From NCBI GenBank assembly GCA_025454775.1, contig JALONU010000002.1, positions 1-37,701 on the forward strand: 37,701 nt of DNA, read 5' to 3'. The DNA is from Bacteroidales bacterium (lineage in GTDB: Bacteria > Bacteroidota > Bacteroidia > Bacteroidales > VadinHA17). Of this stretch, positions 33,219 to 37,701 are shown piece after piece. Each line of letters begins with the position of its first letter. The first letter of the stretch is position 1. The translations under genes and the position numbers were made by a program. The notes under the pieces were generated by a model. It saw only the letters and a program-made list of their open reading frames with translations, had not been told where the DNA came from and ran no database searches.

Positions 33219-34838
33219 ATGAAACGATTGGGTCTCATCCGTAACAAATTTCCAGCAATGAATACTATAGACAAAGGTAATCCGGAAAAACATTTGGAAA
33301 TGGGCTGTTCCTGCTGCAACGGGCATCACGCAGAGCAACCCGGAGACATGACAAGAAGAAAATTTGTGAGGGTAACAGGTGCCGGAGCCATCGGCACAGC
33401 GGCTTTTTCAGGCTTTTCCTGGAATCTTCCCGGCCGGGATCAGGGAGTCACGGGAGTCAAACCTGTCCGTAAACCACTGGTAGTGAAGCCAGTTCTTTCA
33501 TATGATATCCCCACTCCGCGTGACATGACAAGCTGGAGAAGCTGGGGAGGTGTACAGACTGCGAAAGCAGCCACCGAAGAAATCTACCGTATTGAAGAAG
33601 AGCTCAGGGAACTCAGCTCAAAGGCAGATTTTCCTGTTTCATTTCTTCCCGTAAGCCCGGTAAAAGCCAGCAATGAAATAAATGAAATAGCTGACCTCGG
33701 ATCCGCTGATTTAATTATTGTATATGCTGCCGGCGGTGGAATGGACAGGTTCGATATGCTCAACAAAACCGGGAAGGATATTATTATTTTCTGCCGTCAC
33801 AGATCCGGGCCTGTATACCTGTGGTATGAGATAATAAGTCCCCGCTATCTTCGTCAGCATACAGACACCCTTAAGGTGAAAGGCATCAACGAAAACGATA
33901 TAGTGATCGACAGCCCGGAAGAGCTGTTATGGAGAATGAGGGCTTTGTGCGGATTGAAGAATACTGTTGGCTCAAGGATACTGGCAATAGGAGGCCCGGG
34001 TGCCTGGTCGCAGCCTCTTGAGGTGGTAATGAAGGTTGTGACCGAAAAATACAGGCTCGATGTACAGGACGTTCCCTATTCGGACCTGGGAGAACTTATT
34101 GCCAGTGCAAGAAAGGACAGGTCTCTGATCAGCAATGCAGGCAAAAAGGCAGACGAATACCTCAAAGACACAGGTATCACTCTGGAGGTTGACAGGAAAT
34201 ATGTGGAGAATTGCTTTGTTCTTGAGGAGATCTTCATCAGGCTCATGGACAGGTCCGGATGCAGGGCGATCACCGTCAATAACTGCATGGGAACCATCAT
34301 GCCCATGGCCGAAACAACAGCCTGCCTTACGCTCAGCCTTCTGAATGATGAAGGCTACCTGGCATTCTGCGAATCTGATTTTGTCGTAGTCCCCTCAGGA
34401 ATTCTTATGGCAAACATCTCCGGCAAACCCTCTTTCCTGAACGATCCTACCTACCCTCATGATAACATTATCACCCTGGCCCATTGCACAGCGCCCAGGA
34501 GAATGGATGGAAAGAAAGCCGAACCGGCAAGGATACTTACTCATTTCGAATCGGATTTTGGCGCTGCCCCGAAGGTTGAGATGCGCCTCGGACAGGTCGT
34601 AACGAATATTATGCCCGATTTTTCCTTTGAACGCAATGTCGGTCTGGCCGGGAGGATAGTGGATAACCCGATGCTCGATATCTGCCGTTCGCAGATCGAC
34701 GTCAGGTTCGACTGCGACAGCCGGAAAGTCGCGGAACAGATGCCGGGATTTCACTGGATCACAACTTACGGCGATTATCTGAAAGAAGCCGGATACGCCA
34801 TGAATAAAATAGGTATTAAGCTCGATATACTTACCTGA
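33219..34838 (+). CDS. Tat-exported protein resembling sugar isomerases
   Basis: 539 aa from ATG 33219. A twin-arginine signal is clear: TRRKFVRV with R46-R47, then a hydrophobic alanine/glycine stretch (TGAGAIGTAAFSGF). Before it is an unusually long N-region containing CSCCNGHH (C30, C32, C33). The mature part resembles the L-fucose/L-arabinose isomerase fold in its layout: YAAGGGMDRFDML, ILAIGGPGAWSQP, AITVNNCMGTIMPMAETTAC and LNDEGYLAFCESDF. I base this on pattern memory, so the exact activity is open. It may use a cofactor loaded in the cytoplasm, which would explain Tat export. An alternative start at ATG 33348 (MTRRKFV) with a GGAG 5 bases upstream would give a conventional Tat signal. 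Confidence 0.75.
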   Translation: MKRLGLIRNKFPAMNTIDKGNPEKHLEMGCSCCNGHHAEQPGDMTRRKFVRVTGAGAIGTAAFSGFSWNLPGRDQGVTGVKPVRKPLVVKPVLSYDIPTPRDMTSWRSWGGVQTAKAATEEIYRIEEELRELSSKADFPVSFLPVSPVKASNEINEIADLGSADLIIVYAAGGGMDRFDMLNKTGKDIIIFCRHRSGPVYLWYEIISPRYLRQHTDTLKVKGINENDIVIDSPEELLWRMRALCGLKNTVGSRILAIGGPGAWSQPLEVVMKVVTEKYRLDVQDVPYSDLGELIASARKDRSLISNAGKKADEYLKDTGITLEVDRKYVENCFVLEEIFIRLMDRSGCRAITVNNCMGTIMPMAETTACLTLSLLNDEGYLAFCESDFVVVPSGILMANISGKPSFLNDPTYPHDNIITLAHCTAPRRMDGKKAEPARILTHFESDFGAAPKVEMRLGQVVTNIMPDFSFERNVGLAGRIVDNPMLDICRSQIDVRFDCDSRKVAEQMPGFHWITTYGDYLKEAGYAMNKIGIKLDILT

Positions 34839-34873
34839 TCCTAACAGTATTAATCATCTACAAAACTCCATTC

Positions 34874-37237
34874 ATGAGAAGAAAACTTCATTCACTCTGC
34901 CTGCTTTTTGCACTGTTCACCCCTTCTCTTCTTATCTCCCAGAGTACCCTTACAATTGAAAGGATCATGCAGGGAGAAAAATTCACGGGTATTTCTCCCG
35001 AATCACCAAGATGGTCTGCCACGGGCAACAACCTCTATTTCAACTGGACAGAGAATGTGGATTCTGCTTCTTCCCTTTACGTGCTTCGCGAGGGCAGCCG
35101 GATGCCGGAAAAAGTCAGTCTGCAGGAGAGAAAAAACCTTCCTCCCATGTTCGGAACCTACAACAGGAACAGAACAAAAATGGTTTACTCACAGAACGGG
35201 GATATCTGTCTTCTGGATGTCAAAACAGGAGGCATCAGGAAAATCACATTTACCTCGGCAAATGAGGGTAATCCTGTGTTCAGTCTCAGGGAGGACAAGA
35301 TAATCTACATGAGCGGGAACAATTTCTTTTCATGGAACATTGCAGATGGATCAACGATCCAGCTAACAGATCTGCGAACCGGAAGGGAAAGAGTCGAGGA
35401 ACCGCCATATAAGGGTGAAACAGAAAAGTTCCTCTACGAGAACCAGCTCCTTCTTTTCAAAACACTTGCTGAGAGGAAAAAGGAAAGGGATAAAGCCAGG
35501 GCCGAAGCAAGGCTCCTGGAACCGGAGACACCACAGGTGATCTATACCGGCACCGGACAGGCAAGGTCGGTGCGGTTGAGCCCTGATGAGAATTTCATCA
35601 CCTTTCAGACTGCAACACCGACAGAGCAGAAGAGAACCATTGTGCCGAGCTATGTTACACTTTCGGGATATACGGAAGATATTCCGGCCCGGTCAAAGGT
35701 GGGAGCATCAATGTCAGCAGGAGGAACGTTCAATATTTATGATCTCGTGAATGACACACTTTACCAGGTTAAAACCGACGACATACCGGGGATAAAGGAT
35801 ACTCCCGAATATTTAAAGGACTATCCGGGAAGGAAAGCATCGAAGCCTGAAAAGCGGGTCGTTTCCTTCCGCGATCCTTTATGGTCGGATGACGGGAAAA
35901 AAGCGGTGGTTGAAATTTTATCGGATGACAACAAGGACCGCTGGATCATGCTCCTCGAAATCAGGACAGGAGCCCTGACGCTCCTCGACAGGCAGCACGA
36001 TGAAGCCTGGATAGGCGGTCCAGGTGTAGGCTACGGGATGCTGGGATGGCTTCCTGACAATAAAACAATATTCTTCCAGTCGGAAGAATCGGGCTATTCA
36101 CACCTGTACCTGCTCGATGTGACAACCGGTCAGAAGAGAGCCCTGACGTCGGGGCAGTTTGAGATTTACAGCCCCACCCTTTCCAATGACAAAAAGACCT
36201 GGTATTTTATTGCCAATGAAACAGATGCAGGAATCAGGGAACTATACAGGATGCCGGTACAGGGCGGACCAATGACAAAACTGACGTCCCTGGGAGGCGG
36301 GATCGAATATGACCTATCTCCCGATGAGAAATATTTCGCACTGCTGATGTCGGAAGCAAACGAACCATGGGAACTGTATATTATGGAGAATAAAAGCAAG
36401 GCAGTTCCTGTGAAGATCACTGAATCAACAACTAAAGATTTCAGGAGCTACAACTGGAGGATTCCTGAATATGTAAAATTCAGGGCTTCTGACGGAGTTA
36501 TGGTCCCGGCAAGGCTCTACCGGCCTAAGAATCCCGTGATGAAAGGACCGGCAGTTATTTTTGTTCATGGTGCCGGCTATCTGCAGAATGCTCACAGGTG
36601 GTGGAGCAGCTACTCACGGGAATATATGTTCCATAATTTCCTTGTGGACAACGGCTATACGGTTCTCGACCTTGATTACAGGGGAAGTGCCGGATACGGA
36701 CGCGACTGGAGAACTGCTGTTTACAGGGACATGGGGGGCAGGGACCTCGATGATCATGCTGACGGAGCAAAATACCTTGTTGAAAACTGCCAGGTCGATC
36801 CTGGCAGGATAGGTATTTACGGAGGCTCATATGGAGGGTTTATAACCCTGATGGCAATGTTCAGGAAGCCGGATGTATTTGCAGCGGGAGCAGGTCTGAG
36901 ATCGGTTACCGACTGGGCACATTACAATCATGGTTACACTTCCGACATCCTAAATACGCCGGCGGCAGACAGCATTGCCTATGTCCGCAGCTCACCTATT
37001 TACTATGCAGAAGGGCTTAAGGGGGCTCTGCTTATGTGTCATGGGATGGTCGATGATAATGTTCATTTCCAGGATATTGTAAGGCTTGTGCAGAGGCTTA
37101 TAGAACTGGGTAAGGAGAACTGGGAGCTGGCTGTATATCCGCTGGAGAGCCATGGTTTTGTGGAAGCTTCTAGCTGGACAGATGAGTATAAACGGATATT
37201 CAAGCTGTTTGAGGAAAACCTGAAGGGCAACCGGTGA
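34874..37237 (+). CDS. Prolyl oligopeptidase family (S9) dipeptidyl-peptidase-like enzyme, secreted
   Basis: 787 aa. N-terminal signal peptide (RRKLHSLCLLFALFTPSLLISQS). Residues ~30-520 form a beta-propeller (SPRWSATGNNLYFNW, NEGNPVFSLREDKIIYMS, GYSHLYLLDVTTGQKRALTSG). The C-terminal alpha/beta-hydrolase has the S9 catalytic triad: S652 in YGGSYGGFITLMAM, D727 in HGMVDDNVHFQD and H760 in ESHGFVEAS. The DYRGSAGYGRDW and DDNVHFQ patterns are those of DPP-IV/DPP-type S9 peptidases, which release dipeptides (often with proline at the second position) from oligopeptides. It sits 35 bases after the Tat protein and may be co-transcribed. Confidence 0.93.
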   Translation: MRRKLHSLCLLFALFTPSLLISQSTLTIERIMQGEKFTGISPESPRWSATGNNLYFNWTENVDSASSLYVLREGSRMPEKVSLQERKNLPPMFGTYNRNRTKMVYSQNGDICLLDVKTGGIRKITFTSANEGNPVFSLREDKIIYMSGNNFFSWNIADGSTIQLTDLRTGRERVEEPPYKGETEKFLYENQLLLFKTLAERKKERDKARAEARLLEPETPQVIYTGTGQARSVRLSPDENFITFQTATPTEQKRTIVPSYVTLSGYTEDIPARSKVGASMSAGGTFNIYDLVNDTLYQVKTDDIPGIKDTPEYLKDYPGRKASKPEKRVVSFRDPLWSDDGKKAVVEILSDDNKDRWIMLLEIRTGALTLLDRQHDEAWIGGPGVGYGMLGWLPDNKTIFFQSEESGYSHLYLLDVTTGQKRALTSGQFEIYSPTLSNDKKTWYFIANETDAGIRELYRMPVQGGPMTKLTSLGGGIEYDLSPDEKYFALLMSEANEPWELYIMENKSKAVPVKITESTTKDFRSYNWRIPEYVKFRASDGVMVPARLYRPKNPVMKGPAVIFVHGAGYLQNAHRWWSSYSREYMFHNFLVDNGYTVLDLDYRGSAGYGRDWRTAVYRDMGGRDLDDHADGAKYLVENCQVDPGRIGIYGGSYGGFITLMAMFRKPDVFAAGAGLRSVTDWAHYNHGYTSDILNTPAADSIAYVRSSPIYYAEGLKGALLMCHGMVDDNVHFQDIVRLVQRLIELGKENWELAVYPLESHGFVEASSWTDEYKRIFKLFEENLKGNR

Positions 37238-37242
37238 AAGGC

Positions 37243-37260
37243 TCCCGATAGCTATCGGGA
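37243..37260. repeat. Perfect palindrome after the S9 peptidase gene
   Basis: TCCCGATAGCTATCGGGA, 18 bp, lying 5 bases after the stop. It could form a hairpin acting as a terminator or 3' stabiliser, but no U-run follows. It resembles a dispersed palindrome I associate with Bacteroidetes genomes. Confidence 0.75.
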
Positions 37261-37342
37261 CGGCAACTGGCAATCCCGGGAATATTGCGATTGCAGGTCG
37301 GACCGAAGTGAAGATCCCGCGGCAGCGGAAAGGGGAGAATGG

Positions 37343-37397
37343 TCATTCGATAGTAATTCGATAGTCATTCAATAGTCATTCAATAGTCATTCAATAG
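37343..37397 (+). repeat. 11-bp tandem repeat, five copies
   Basis: Units of TCATTCAATAG: 37343-37353 (TCATTCGATAG), 37354-37364 (TAATTCGATAG) and three exact copies to 37397. Eleven bases is close to one helical turn, so the units face one side of the DNA. It lies in the 291-base gap between the S9 peptidase and the TIR gene, which otherwise contains only the palindrome, the next repeat and the TIR promoter. Confidence 0.9.
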
Positions 37398-37426
37398 TTT
37401 ATTTATGATTGACATCGAAGTCAAAT

Positions 37427-37470
37427 GACTGCACAACTGCACGACTGCAAGACCGCAAGACTGCAAGACT
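37427..37470 (+). repeat. 8-bp tandem repeat, about 5.5 copies
   Basis: Units GACTGCAC, AACTGCAC, GACTGCAA, GACCGCAA, GACTGCAA and the partial GACT. Just upstream of the TIR-gene promoter. Confidence 0.88.
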
Positions 37471-37478
37471 AAAAAATA

Positions 37479-37510
37479 TTTGCCTTGCATTCAGCTCTTT
37501 CGTAACTTTA
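37479..37510 (+). promoter_or_regulatory. Promoter of the TIR-domain gene
   Basis: TTTG at 37479-37482, 20 bases, then TAACTTTA at 37503-37510. This is the best spaced -33/-7 pair in the window (Bacteroidetes TTTG-N19-21-TAnnTTTG), with only the last -7 base off. It ends 18 bases before the ATG. Confidence 0.65.
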
Positions 37511-37528
37511 TAAAAATGAACCACCGGT

Positions 37529-37701
37529 ATGGCAAGCCTCATTCCCGGTTACGAATACGATATCTTCATAAGCTACCGCCAGAAGGATAATAAATACGAC
37601 GGCTGGGTAACGGAGTTTGTCGATAATCTGAGGAAAGAACTGGAAGCCACTTTCAAGGAAGAAGTAAGCGTTTATTTTGATATCAATCCTCATGACGGTT
37701 T
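37529..37701 (+). CDS. TIR-domain protein, partial (C-terminus beyond the window)
   Basis: 57 codons visible from ATG 37529: MASLIPGYEYDIFISYRQKD followed by a segment ending VSVYFDINPHDG. The YDIFISYRQKD strand-and-loop is TIR box 1, and VYFDINPHDG with downstream context fits a TIR fold. An alternative ATG at 37516 is in another frame. Bacterial TIR domains are often NAD-degrading or signal-making parts of defence systems such as Thoeris or CBASS, or are fused to TPR/WD repeats; the rest of the protein, its partners and the catalytic glutamate lie beyond the edge, so the role cannot be stated. Confidence 0.8.
   Translation, partial: MASLIPGYEYDIFISYRQKDNKYDGWVTEFVDNLRKELEATFKEEVSVYFDINPHDG

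Noticed and set aside
1-37701. Insertion sequences, prophage, tRNA or rRNA genes
   Set aside because: I saw no transposase or integrase motifs, no terminal repeats with target duplications, and no cloverleaf or rRNA-like segments while reading the gaps; gaps are short and mostly accounted for.

Overview
The window looks like ordinary chromosome from a member of the Bacteroidota, probably Bacteroidales or a close relative; this is an inference from gene content and signals, not a database match. The evidence is the purH-mreB-mreC-mreD-pbp2-rodA gene order, SPII lipoproteins, a GH95 fucosidase, the weak use of Shine-Dalgarno sites, and repeated TAnnTTTG-type -7 promoter boxes, which are the known Bacteroidetes housekeeping consensus.

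Layout. (1) 1-1081: end of a minus-strand unit with a partial GT2 glycosyltransferase preceded by a GNAT acetyltransferase that is broken by a 2-bp slip in a TA run. (2) 1082-8869: arginine/carbamoyl-phosphate block. carB (minus) diverges from argR-argG-argH (plus), which converges on carA (minus). The argR start lies inside a textbook tandem ARG box pair (18 bp, 3 bp gap, 18 bp), so autoregulation is strongly suggested. The argR-argG and argH-upstream gaps hold hairpin and repeat elements. (3) 8898-10088: a MalY/PatB-type aminotransferase gene upstream of carA, interrupted by one in-frame TAA. (4) 10267-16295: a lipoprotein of unknown function, a strong terminator, a 1037-aa ABC transporter fusing a TerB-like N-terminus, an ATPase and membrane segments, then rsmA, and a convergent MacB-type permease. 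(5) 16388-23565: purH and the cell-shape/elongasome operon mreBCD, PBP2, rodA. (6) 23566-28142: AcpH-like phosphodiesterase, cyclic-2,3-diphosphoglycerate-synthetase-like GTPase, PfkB sugar kinase (KDG-kinase type), Pgi. (7) 28249-37237: mostly envelope or exported proteins (GIN-domain DUF2807 protein, GH95 alpha-L-fucosidase, PstS-like lipoprotein, a Tat-signal protein resembling sugar isomerases, an S9 DPP-IV-type peptidase), plus cytoplasmic upp. (8) 37238-37701: intergenic short tandem repeats, a well-formed promoter and the first 57 codons of a TIR-domain protein cut by the window end.

Most of the window is housekeeping. The observations most worth a second look are the ARG box/start-codon overlap, the alternative hairpins before argG, the two single-lesion pseudogenes (or assembly errors), terminators abutting the next promoter, the ABC fusion protein, and the TIR gene running off the edge. 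I did not find convincing evidence for a wholly new multi-gene system within the window.
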